Source of the DNA: Paracoccaceae bacterium | GTDB taxonomy: Bacteria; Pseudomonadota; Alphaproteobacteria; Rhodobacterales; Rhodobacteraceae | Reading direction: 5' to 3' | DNA: 6,210 nucleotides | NCBI GenBank assembly: GCA_002401945.1 | Contig: NVUP01000005.1 | Location: 53,714 to 59,923 of the forward strand | In this document: positions 1 through 5,415 of the stretch, piece by piece | How the letters are laid out: each line of letters opens with the position of its first letter | How positions within the stretch are numbered: the first letter of the stretch is position 1 | Translations under genes and position numbers: made by a program | The notes under the pieces: model-generated | Seen by the model: the letters and a program-made list of their open reading frames with translations, nothing else | Databases searched by the model: none | What the model was told of the DNA's origin: nothing

Positions 1-324
1 GATGGCCAGCAGCGTCAACACCAACAGGATCACCAAGGTTTTGCCACCGGCAATCAGATCACTCAGCCGCGCATTAAGGCCAATTCCGGCAAAGAACAGC
101 ACCAGGAAAAAGTCCCGGCTGGCCATCTCAAACTCAACCGAGCGCCCCGCCAGCAGATAGATTCCCAGTACCACCAATGACGCCAGCAAACCGCCGGTCA
201 CCGGTTCAGGGATATTGAAACGCCGCAGCACCTCGATCCGGGCATTCAGCCGCGCGCCCAGCAGGAACACCGCAAATCCAAGGGTTACGGTGAGAAATTC
301 CGGTACGATAAGTGCAGACGTCAT
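1..324 (-). CDS. gltS: Sodium/glutamate symporter GltS, N-terminal part (runs off left edge)
   Basis: This is an inner-membrane carrier of the ESS family, which takes up glutamate with sodium ions. Only the first 108 codons are present; the E. coli protein is about 400 residues. The start is ATG at 324-322, preceded by a strong Shine-Dalgarno GGAGGAG (complement of 331-337). The family signature is clear: FNIPEPVTGGLL at residues 36-47, and RD (70-71) followed by FFAGIGLNARL at 77-87, ending in AGGK (92-95). From memory, E. coli GltS has YTIPEPVAGGLL and FFATIGLNANI at the same places. Hydrophobic stretches at about residues 5-23, 44-60, 72-84 and 96-108 fit transmembrane helices. The gene starts 30 bp after the stop of the DUF6446-like gene on the same strand, so it may be co-transcribed with it and glyQ. 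The substrate is assigned by family only. Confidence 0.88.
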   Translation of the reverse strand, partial: MTSALIVPEFLTVTLGFAVFLLGARLNARIEVLRRFNIPEPVTGGLLASLVVLGIYLLAGRSVEFEMASRDFFLVLFFAGIGLNARLSDLIAGGKTLVILLVLTLLAI

Positions 325-354
325 ATCACTCTCCTCCCGGAAATCGGGCCTGAG

Positions 355-882
355 TTACGGGTTTGCCTGCGGCAATTCCGGGCAGGTCTCACCAACCACG
401 GTACCGTCATAAGCCTTTTTGCCGCAATTGTTCAGCTCATGCCAGACATAGCCTTTGCCCTCGTCGGTGATGGCGACAATACGGTCGACCCCGTAGGAGA
501 TATTCTTGATCGACAAAAATGCCGTGGCGGTGCCTGCTTCCAGCGCGGCACCAATGGACTGGGCGTCAAAACACTCAAACCAGCCCGGTGCGATGCGCGG
601 CAGGTGCTGCTGTGTCACGGTATAGGTCTGGGCCAACTCGTCGCGCGTGAGCGTTGTGGTGAAACAGGCGCGGTAGCGAATTGGCGAGCTGCTGGCGTCG
701 ATGGCCTGAAACTCATCATAGGCAATGGCGACGCCTTCTTCACCACCTTGCGGAACCAGCACCACGTCTTGGCCAGGGTTCAGTTCGACCTCTTCATAGT
801 AGCCATAGACCTGCAGGTAGTACATTCCGCCGCCCGCAGCCACTGCGCAGACGATGATTAGGATAGCAAGAAACTTACCCAT
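355..882 (-). CDS. DUF6446-like membrane-anchored periplasmic protein
   Basis: This 175-residue protein has unknown function. I recognise it as resembling the DUF6446 family found beside glycyl-tRNA synthetase genes in Rhodobacterales. That recognition is from memory and should be checked. A single hydrophobic segment (about residues 4-22) follows a short N-terminus with one lysine, and no signal-peptidase site is evident. It is therefore probably a signal anchor with residues 25-175 in the periplasm. Outside the membrane there are four cysteines (C73, C104, C153, C167). The even number suggests two disulfides in an oxidising compartment. The start is ATG at 882-880 with Shine-Dalgarno AAAAGGA (complement of 894-900), about 11 nt away. 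It lies 226 bp downstream of glyQ on the same strand and 30 bp upstream of gltS. Nothing in the sequence shows an enzymatic role. Confidence 0.85.
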   Translation of the reverse strand: MGKFLAILIIVCAVAAGGGMYYLQVYGYYEEVELNPGQDVVLVPQGGEEGVAIAYDEFQAIDASSSPIRYRACFTTTLTRDELAQTYTVTQQHLPRIAPGWFECFDAQSIGAALEAGTATAFLSIKNISYGVDRIVAITDEGKGYVWHELNNCGKKAYDGTVVGETCPELPQANP

Positions 883-1108
883 AATGATTGTGGTCCTTTT
901 GACCGTAGTTGTGGGGCTCTGCCCCTTTGTGTTTCATCTCAGTGAGATACCACTGCCTGCCCTTCTCACTAAGGGCTGCGGCTGACCTTGGGGAGGCGAG
1001 AGGCGCCTTCTCCGTTTTGCCTGAAGCAAACCTTAGGTTTGACGGCAAGGTCAGGCGCGGCGCGGCCTCTCGGCCCGGCAGAACCAATAATCGCCGAGCC
1101 ACCAACAA
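883..1108. repeat. Intergenic region dense in inverted repeats between glyQ and the DUF6446-like gene
   Basis: I see no convincing gene in these 226 bases. They do hold several inverted repeats: CTGACCTTG (982-990) with its complement at 1046-1054; CGAGAGGC (997-1004) with its complement at 1065-1072; GCCTGA (1019-1024) with TCAGGC (1051-1056); an inner hairpin CAAACC-TTA-GGTTTG (1027-1041); a 13-bp palindrome ATCTCA-G-TGAGAT (936-948); and GGGGC-TCT-GCCCC (913-925). The first two pairs are interleaved rather than nested. On the minus strand no hairpin is followed by a clear T-run, so an intrinsic terminator for glyQ is not obvious. On the plus strand 913-925 is followed by TTTGTGTTT. It could be a dispersed REP-like element, a processing or attenuation structure in the glyQ transcript, or both. 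The inverted repeats are seen directly; the role is inference. Confidence 0.55.
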
Positions 1109-2038
1109 TCAGGCCGCCCAGCCACCCGCCGTTGTCTGTACAAAAGCATCGGCACATTGCTTGGCCAATGCCCGCACCCGCCCGATATAAGCCTGACGTT
1201 CGGTGACCGAGATCACTCCGCGCGCATCCAGCAGGTTAAAGATGTGGCTGGCCTTGATGCACTGATCATAGGCCGGGTGCACCATGATAATGCGCTTGCC
1301 GGTCTTGGGATCTTCAGGGGGCTGCGACAGGATCATCGCACATTCGGCCTCGGCCTCTTCAAAATGGCGCAACAACACCTCGGTGTTGGCCGTGTCAAAG
1401 TTCCAGCGGGCATATTCTTCCTCGGTCTGCTTGAAGATATCGCCATAAGTCAGCGGGATCGGCGCGTCCGGATCGTTGAACGGCATGTCCATCACATGAT
1501 CGACGCCCAGCACATACATTGCCAGCCTCTCCAGACCATAAGTCAGCTCGCCCGAGACCGGGTTGCAGTCATACCCACCTACCTGCTGGAAATAAGTGAA
1601 CTGGCTGACTTCCATGCCGTCACACCAGACCTCCCAGCCCAGCCCCCAGGCACCCAGCGTCGGGCTCTCCCAGTCATCCTCAACAAAGCGGATGTCGTGC
1701 AGCTCCATGTCGATACCAATGGCGGCAAGCGAGCCAAGATACAGCTCTTGCAGGTTGGGCGGGCTGGGTTTGATCAGAACCTGATACTGGTAGTAATGCT
1801 GCAACCGGTTGGGGTTTTCACCATAGCGTCCATCGGTGGGACGGCGCGAGGGCTGCACATAAGCCGCCGCCCAAGGCGTCGAGCCCAGCGAGCGCAGCGT
1901 CGTTGCCGGGTGAAAAGTCCCGGCGCCAACCTCCATGTCATAGGGCTGCAGCATGGCGCAGCCCTTGCTGGCCCAATAGCTCTGAAGCCGCAGGATGATC
2001 TCTTGGAACGAGCGCGGAGCGCCATTGGTCTGGGTCAT
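1109..2038 (-). CDS. glyQ: Glycyl-tRNA synthetase alpha subunit
   Basis: This is the catalytic alpha subunit of bacterial alpha2-beta2 glycyl-tRNA synthetase, a class II enzyme that makes glycyl-adenylate and charges tRNA-Gly in the cytoplasm with the beta subunit GlyS. The 309 residues match the family length (303 in E. coli). Highly conserved blocks include [14 protein letters not shown] (31-44), [19 protein letters not shown] (60-78), [19 protein letters not shown] (114-132), the motif-3-like GLER (168-171) and [16 protein letters not shown] (267-282). Nothing appears truncated. The start is ATG at 2038-2036; upstream is a purine-rich AGGGAAAGAG (complement of 2041-2050), a modest ribosome binding site. 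The gene is transcribed divergently from the 2285 gene and heads a minus-strand series with the DUF6446-like gene and gltS. glyS, often adjacent in other bacteria, is not in the window and is presumably elsewhere, since the alpha subunit alone is not sufficient. Confidence 0.98.
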   Translation of the reverse strand: MTQTNGAPRSFQEIILRLQSYWASKGCAMLQPYDMEVGAGTFHPATTLRSLGSTPWAAAYVQPSRRPTDGRYGENPNRLQHYYQYQVLIKPSPPNLQELYLGSLAAIGIDMELHDIRFVEDDWESPTLGAWGLGWEVWCDGMEVSQFTYFQQVGGYDCNPVSGELTYGLERLAMYVLGVDHVMDMPFNDPDAPIPLTYGDIFKQTEEEYARWNFDTANTEVLLRHFEEAEAECAMILSQPPEDPKTGKRIIMVHPAYDQCIKASHIFNLLDARGVISVTERQAYIGRVRALAKQCADAFVQTTAGGWAA

Positions 2039-2074
2039 GTCTCTTTCCCTATTGGGGCTGCAAATGCGGGGTCT

Positions 2075-2103
2075 TTCCTATGCAAGCCCCCGGTCAGGGT
2101 CAA
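2075..2103 (-). promoter_or_regulatory. Candidate sigma70-type promoter for glyQ
   Basis: On the minus strand, TTGACC (complement of 2098-2103) is separated by exactly 17 bp from TAGGAA (complement of 2075-2080). The -35 box is a good match to TTGACA and the -10 box a weak one to TATAAT. Transcription would begin near 2068 and give a leader of about 30 nt before the glyQ start. It is placed as expected in a divergent intergenic region. No riboswitch or T-box-like leader is visible, and the leader is too short for one. Confidence 0.4.
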
Positions 2104-2284
2104 CGACGCATGTGATATGAAAGCAAGCTCAATCACAAAAATGTCAGAATAGCCCACAAAGGGGCAAAACATCCCATATTGCAGCGTCAAGGCACGAATT
2201 CCCCCCAGCATCAGGCATTCCCTTTGAGGCGCTAAAATGCTTATCTGCCCAAAAATTTGACTCCCCAGGGATAAAGGATCTGCA
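2104..2284. other. Remainder of the divergent intergenic region upstream of the pseudoprotease gene
   Basis: The gap between the divergent glyQ and 2285 genes is 246 bp in all. This part has no convincing coding sequence and is richer in A+T than its flanks. For the plus-strand gene, TAAAAT (2233-2238) matches five of six -10 positions but has no good -35 box at 16-18 bp. TTTGAC (2256-2261) resembles a -35 box, but its -10 would fall on the start codon. The Shine-Dalgarno AAGGA (2274-2278) sits 6 nt before ATG at 2285. No operator palindrome stands out. Confidence 0.4.
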
Positions 2285-4057
2285 ATGAGGACTTTCTTTG
2301 CTTCGATGGTGCTGACACTGATGGCACTGGCCGCAACTCTACCGGGAGCGGCACTGGCGCAGCAGGTCTCACCAGACTCGGTCTGGATCCAAATTGCAGC
2401 CCACCCCTCGCTGAGCGAGGCCAAAGGGCGGGCCGCAAGTATGTCGGCACAACTGCCGGACGTCAGCGGCTTTACTTTGGGCGGTGGCTGGTTCGGCGTT
2501 GTGCTTGGCCCCTACAGCCGCGCCGACGCTGAACGCGCCATGCAGGTTTATCGCAGCCAGGGGCAAATCCCCCGCGACAGCTTCATTGCCTTTGGCCGCA
2601 ACCTGCGCCAGCAATTCTGGCCCGAGGCCCCCACTGCCGCCGTCACCACTCTACCGACCATCCTGCCGACCATCCTGCAACCAAACACCAGCCAAACCCA
2701 GGTGACTGAAACCATCCCAACGCCCGCCCCCGCCGATGAAACCCCGGCTGAGGCGCGGCGCAGTGAACGCCAGCTGACCGCGGACGAGCGCAAAGCCTTG
2801 CAGATCGCGCTCAAGGCGGCTGGTTTTTACAACTCCGCCATTGACGGGTCTTTTGGCCGCGGCACTCGTGGCTCGATGAATGATTGGCAGGCTGCCAATG
2901 GCCACCAGCTGACCGGCATTCTGACCACCCGGCAACGCCAAGCCCTGATGACTGAATACAATGCACCACTGATCTCGGTTGGCATGGCAGCGATGACCAA
3001 TGCCAGCGCCGGTATCTCGATGCGGATCCCCGCCCGCGAAGTGGCCTTCTCCCGGTTCGAACCACCCTTTGCCCATTTTGACAGCAAGGGCGACATTGGT
3101 GTTCGACTGTTGCTGATCTCGCAGCCCGGCGACAAACGCACATTGTTTGGCCTGTACGACATTCTGCAAACGCTGGAAATCGTGCCGCTGGTCGGCCCGC
3201 GCGAGCGTGGCTCGGACAGCTTCACCATCGAAGGCCGTGGCAATGACATTGTCTCCTTCACTCAGGCCAGCCTGAAAAATGGCGAGATCAAGGGCTTCAC
3301 CCTGATCTGGCCGGTTGGCGACGAGGATCGCCGCGCCCGGGTTCTGACTGAAATGCGGAGCAGCTTTACCCGCATCGACGGTGTTCTGGATCCCGCTGCT
3401 GGCGGCGATGCACAACAGGACATCGACCTGCTGTCCGGCCTGCAGATCCGTCAACCCCGGATGTCCCGCTCGGGCTTCTACGTCGATGATCAGGGCGCCG
3501 TGCTGACCACATCCGATGTGGTGGCCAGCTGCACCCGAATCACCCTGGACCACGATTACGAGGCCGAGGTGCTGCGCAATGATTCCGCCAACGGTCTGGC
3601 GGTTCTGCGCCCGGCGACACCGCTGGCGCCGATGGCAGTGGCCGAGCTCAGCACCTCATCGCCGCGCCTGCAGTCCGAGGTGGTCGTCTCAGGGTTTTCC
3701 TACGAGGGAATACTCGGCGCGCCCAGCCTGACCTGGGGCACCTTAGCCGATGTTAAAAACCTGCAAGGCAATTCCGGTGTTGCGCGTCTGGATCTGGCGG
3801 CCCAGCCCGGCGACGCTGGCGGTCCGGTACTGGACGGCACCGGTGCAGTATTGGGCATGTTGCTGCCTCAGAAAATTGGCTCTCAGCAACTGCCACAGGG
3901 GGTTAGCTTTGCCGCCAATGCCGAGGCAATCCGCGTGGTCATGACCGAGGCAGGTCTATCCGCCAGCAACCGCAACCCCGAAGCGAGCACCCTGACAAAC
4001 GCAGCGATGAACCGGCTGGTCAATGGCATGACCGTGCTGGTCAGCTGCTGGAACTGA
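2285..4057 (+). CDS. Exported SPOR / peptidoglycan-binding / trypsin-fold protein with a degenerate catalytic triad (pseudoprotease)
   Basis: A 590-residue protein. Residues 1-25 form a Sec signal peptide, probably cleaved after ALA (23-25) by signal peptidase I, so it acts in the periplasm. About 31-108 look like a SPOR domain (septal peptidoglycan binding), with WFGVVLGPYSRADAERAM (69-86). A proline/threonine-rich linker (about 112-160) includes a tandem LPTI-LPTI (123-130). About 163-224 form a PG_binding_1-like domain, with IDGSFGRGTRGSMNDWQ (186-202). About 230-370 form a domain I do not recognise. About 378-560 are trypsin/HtrA-like: GAVLTTSDVV (404-413), GLAVLRP (437-443) and PGDAGGPVLD (508-517). 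In active HtrA-type enzymes these read TN.HVV, DLAVL and GNSGGP, so His, Asp and Ser are Asp411, Gly437 and Ala511 here. It is probably a cell-wall-associated scaffold or sensor, not a protease. The only cysteines are C416 and C588. Start supported by AAGGA at 2274-2278. It has no co-directional partner and ends at a strong terminator. Confidence 0.9.
   Translation: MRTFFASMVLTLMALAATLPGAALAQQVSPDSVWIQIAAHPSLSEAKGRAASMSAQLPDVSGFTLGGGWFGVVLGPYSRADAERAMQVYRSQGQIPRDSFIAFGRNLRQQFWPEAPTAAVTTLPTILPTILQPNTSQTQVTETIPTPAPADETPAEARRSERQLTADERKALQIALKAAGFYNSAIDGSFGRGTRGSMNDWQAANGHQLTGILTTRQRQALMTEYNAPLISVGMAAMTNASAGISMRIPAREVAFSRFEPPFAHFDSKGDIGVRLLLISQPGDKRTLFGLYDILQTLEIVPLVGPRERGSDSFTIEGRGNDIVSFTQASLKNGEIKGFTLIWPVGDEDRRARVLTEMRSSFTRIDGVLDPAAGGDAQQDIDLLSGLQIRQPRMSRSGFYVDDQGAVLTTSDVVASCTRITLDHDYEAEVLRNDSANGLAVLRPATPLAPMAVAELSTSSPRLQSEVVVSGFSYEGILGAPSLTWGTLADVKNLQGNSGVARLDLAAQPGDAGGPVLDGTGAVLGMLLPQKIGSQQLPQGVSFAANAEAIRVVMTEAGLSASNRNPEASTLTNAAMNRLVNGMTVLVSCWN
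2651..2674 (+). repeat. Two tandem 12-bp units inside the linker of the pseudoprotease gene
   Basis: CTACCGACCATC (2651-2662) is followed directly by CTGCCGACCATC (2663-2674), one base different. They encode LPTI twice (residues 123-130) in the flexible linker between the SPOR-like and peptidoglycan-binding domains. In-frame units of this kind can vary in number between strains; here there are only two. Confidence 0.6.
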
Positions 4058-4081
4058 GCCTCAGAAAAACGTCTGCAAAAG

Positions 4082-4114
4082 AAAAACGCCGATACTTTAA
4101 GTATCGGCGTTTTT
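4082..4114. terminator. Strong bidirectional intrinsic terminator
   Basis: The 33 bases form a perfect inverted repeat: 16-base arms (4082-4097 and 4099-4114) around T4098, with core arms CGCCGATACTT and AAGTATCGGCG. In practice the stem is about 13-14 bp with a small loop. On the plus strand the stem runs into six T (4110-4115), 25 bp after the stop of the pseudoprotease gene. On the minus strand it ends in five T followed by CTTTT. It therefore suits both the plus-strand gene and the minus-strand operon that ends at 4174. Confidence 0.93.
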
Positions 4115-4122
4115 TATTTACG

Positions 4123-4138
4123 CCCCACCTTGGCGGGG
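4123..4138 (-). repeat. Short GC hairpin in the convergent gap
   Basis: Arms CCCCACC (4123-4129) and GGCGGGG (4132-4138) flank a 2-base loop. As plus-strand RNA there is one A-C mismatch. As minus-strand RNA the same position is a G-U pair, giving an unbroken 7-bp stem (CCCCGCC-AA-GGUGGGG). It therefore folds better in the transcript of the short-chain dehydrogenase operon, between that operon's last stop and the main terminator. There is no T-run of its own, so it is more likely an RNA-end-protecting or pausing structure than a terminator. Confidence 0.45.
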
Positions 4139-4145
4139 ATCGCAG

Positions 4146-4165
4146 GGTGCGTGCTTGCACGCACC
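4146..4165. repeat. 20-bp palindromic hairpin, possible REP-like element
   Basis: GGTGCGTGC (4146-4154), TT, GCACGCACC (4157-4165): two perfect 9-base arms around two bases, starting 9 bp beyond the last codon of the minus-strand operon. It has no following T-run. Hairpins of this GGTGCGTG/CACGCACC type occur, as I recall, between genes in several Rhodobacterales genomes; this was not checked. It may be a dispersed palindromic repeat or a 3'-end stabiliser of the operon mRNA. Confidence 0.6.
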
Positions 4166-4173
4166 ATCTGGGG

Positions 4174-4815
4174 TCAAAACGCGTGTATACGTCCGTCCCA
4201 GGTATGAAAGCAGCCCGAAGTCGCGACGTTCAGAACATCAAACTCCTTCAACAACCCTTCTGCTGATTCCTGCACCGAAATCTCGCCCAGATCACCGCCC
4301 ATATCCGTGCGCACCCAGCCGGGATGGTAAATTCCCACAGCGATGCCTTCAGGTTTTAGATCCGTGGCCAGATTGCGCCCAACGTTCAACGCCGCAGCCT
4401 TGGAGGCGCGATAGGCATAGCTGCCGCCCGGGGCCAGCGCATGGCTGGCCATTTGCGATGAAATAATTGCAATCTTGGGCTCTTTCGCCAGCCGTAAATT
4501 GGGCAAAAGGGCCTGCACCGTCAGGAACACCCCGGTCACATTGGTGGCCAGAGAAATGGCCCAGACCTCGGCGCTGTAATCCTCCAGCGCCATGTTTTTG
4601 TCGAGAAAGACCCCGGCATTGCAGATCAGCAGATCCACTGGCTGGTCCTTAATCTGGGCGGCGAATCGCGCCTGCTGACCCGGATCAGAGACATTCAGCC
4701 GGGTGTTGGTGGAATGGTCCCGCGAGGTGCCGGTGACCTCATGCCCCGCATCCCGCAGCTGCGTCACCATTTCGCGACCAATGCCACGGCCGGCCCCTGT
4801 CACTACAACATGCAT
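4174..4815 (-). CDS. Short-chain dehydrogenase/reductase of the sniffer/C-factor type
   Basis: A 213-residue cytoplasmic NAD(P)-dependent oxidoreductase of the classical SDR fold, with substrate unknown. The Rossmann glycine motif TGAGRGIG is at residues 6-13, starting almost at the N-terminus. NAG (66-68) follows strand 4. The active-site serine is in IISS (117-120), and the catalytic pair YxxxK is Y135 and K139 within SYAYRASKAA (132-141). HPGWVRTDMGG (164-174) after strand 6 is characteristic of the subgroup that includes carbonyl reductase sniffer and the Myxococcus C-factor CsgA. The length is slightly short for classical SDRs (about 250) but usual for this subgroup. The start is ATG at 4815-4813; AAGGA (complement of 4827-4831) lies 11 nt upstream, a rather long spacing. 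It is the last gene of the probable operon with the Nudix and DUF1178 genes, 31 bp after DUF1178. Confidence 0.9.
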   Translation of the reverse strand: MHVVVTGAGRGIGREMVTQLRDAGHEVTGTSRDHSTNTRLNVSDPGQQARFAAQIKDQPVDLLICNAGVFLDKNMALEDYSAEVWAISLATNVTGVFLTVQALLPNLRLAKEPKIAIISSQMASHALAPGGSYAYRASKAAALNVGRNLATDLKPEGIAVGIYHPGWVRTDMGGDLGEISVQESAEGLLKEFDVLNVATSGCFHTWDGRIHAF

Positions 4816-4846
4816 AATGCCAATTATCCTTGTATTTATTCAGTTG

Positions 4847-5365
4847 TCAGTTAATTTTTCGATGCGGTAGAAACGGCAGCGGCAGCACCGATATTCCCTC
4901 TTCAATCAAGGCCTTGGCATCGTCCAACTTGGCCTCGCCGTAAATCGCCCGCTCTGGCGCATCCCCGTCATGCATCGCCCGCGCCTCCGCGACAAAATCC
5001 TTACCCACATAGTCCGAACTATCTTCCACCTTGCGGCGAAATTCGGCCAGCGCCTGCTCGGCTGCATTGGCAGGGGTGCTCAGCAGACCAGTTCGTGGCC
5101 CCTGCGGCTTGGCCCGGTCAAACGCCTGCGTCGCGCCAGAGGACACCGCGTTGTCCGACGGCTGCGCCTCAGGCTCACCGCGTCCCGAAACCGCCTTGCG
5201 CCCAGGCCGCACCCTCGGCGTCATGATTGCCTTAGCGACCGTGTCGCTGCCACAGACCACGCAGGACACCAGCCCGGTGGCCACCAGCTTGTCAAAAGCC
5301 GCGGCAGACTGGAACCAACTGTCAAAGGTATGGCCATCGCCACATTTCAGGGCATATTGTATCAT
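4847..5365 (-). CDS. DUF1178 family protein
   Basis: A 172-residue protein of a conserved proteobacterial family of unknown function. The N-terminus is typical: MIQYALKCGDGHTFDSWFQS (1-20), then GLVSCVVCGS (31-40). C8, H12, C35 and C38 look like a small zinc-ribbon-type site, although metal binding has not been shown here. A low-complexity, charged linker (about residues 50-90) separates it from a second conserved part (about 95-172) rich in acidic and alanine residues, with ERAIYGEAK (138-146) and a C-terminal LPLPFLP (161-167). No signal peptide or membrane segment is visible, so it is probably cytoplasmic. The start is ATG at 5365-5363; the upstream GCGAGAG is a poor Shine-Dalgarno, and reinitiation after the Nudix gene 50 bp upstream may matter. 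The family is often near other housekeeping genes, which does not reveal its job. Confidence 0.9.
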   Translation of the reverse strand: MIQYALKCGDGHTFDSWFQSAAAFDKLVATGLVSCVVCGSDTVAKAIMTPRVRPGRKAVSGRGEPEAQPSDNAVSSGATQAFDRAKPQGPRTGLLSTPANAAEQALAEFRRKVEDSSDYVGKDFVAEARAMHDGDAPERAIYGEAKLDDAKALIEEGISVLPLPFLPHRKIN

Positions 5366-5415
5366 CTATTGCTCTCGCTTTGCGAAACCTGATTAAAGCC
5401 CAGACTTCTGCAAGA

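Noticed and set aside
439..861. 140-codon plus-strand frame opposite the DUF6446-like gene
   Set aside because: It is antisense to a gene with a clear signal anchor and ribosome binding site; no independent start signal was seen.
913..934. GGGGC-TCT-GCCCC followed by TTTGTGTTT as a plus-strand terminator
   Set aside because: No plus-strand gene lies upstream for it to terminate, and the T-run is broken. It is kept only as one of the inverted repeats in this gap.
875..1108. 77-codon frame from TTG directly after glyQ, and a second frame of 62 codons at 969-1157
   Set aside because: Both are read through the inverted-repeat region and give Arg/Pro/Ala-rich sequence without family resemblance. 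A TTG start with no clear ribosome binding site and overlap with the structured DNA make coding unlikely.
1157..2152. Plus-strand open frame of 331 codons opposite glyQ
   Set aside because: It is antisense to the unmistakable glyQ and arises from the codon bias of a high-G+C gene. Its translation resembles no family, and it extends past the glyQ start without a ribosome binding site.
2651..3553. Minus-strand open frame of 300 codons opposite the pseudoprotease gene
   Set aside because: It is a mirror frame of a real gene with recognisable domains; its product has low-complexity His/Gln/Gly content and no known motif.
2285..4057. An active secreted serine protease
   Set aside because: The fold is there, but the residues aligned with the His/Asp/Ser triad are Asp, Gly and Ala.
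4970..5396. Two plus-strand frames of 140 and 121 codons opposite DUF1178
   Set aside because: They are shadows of the DUF1178 gene; Arg-rich products without motifs.
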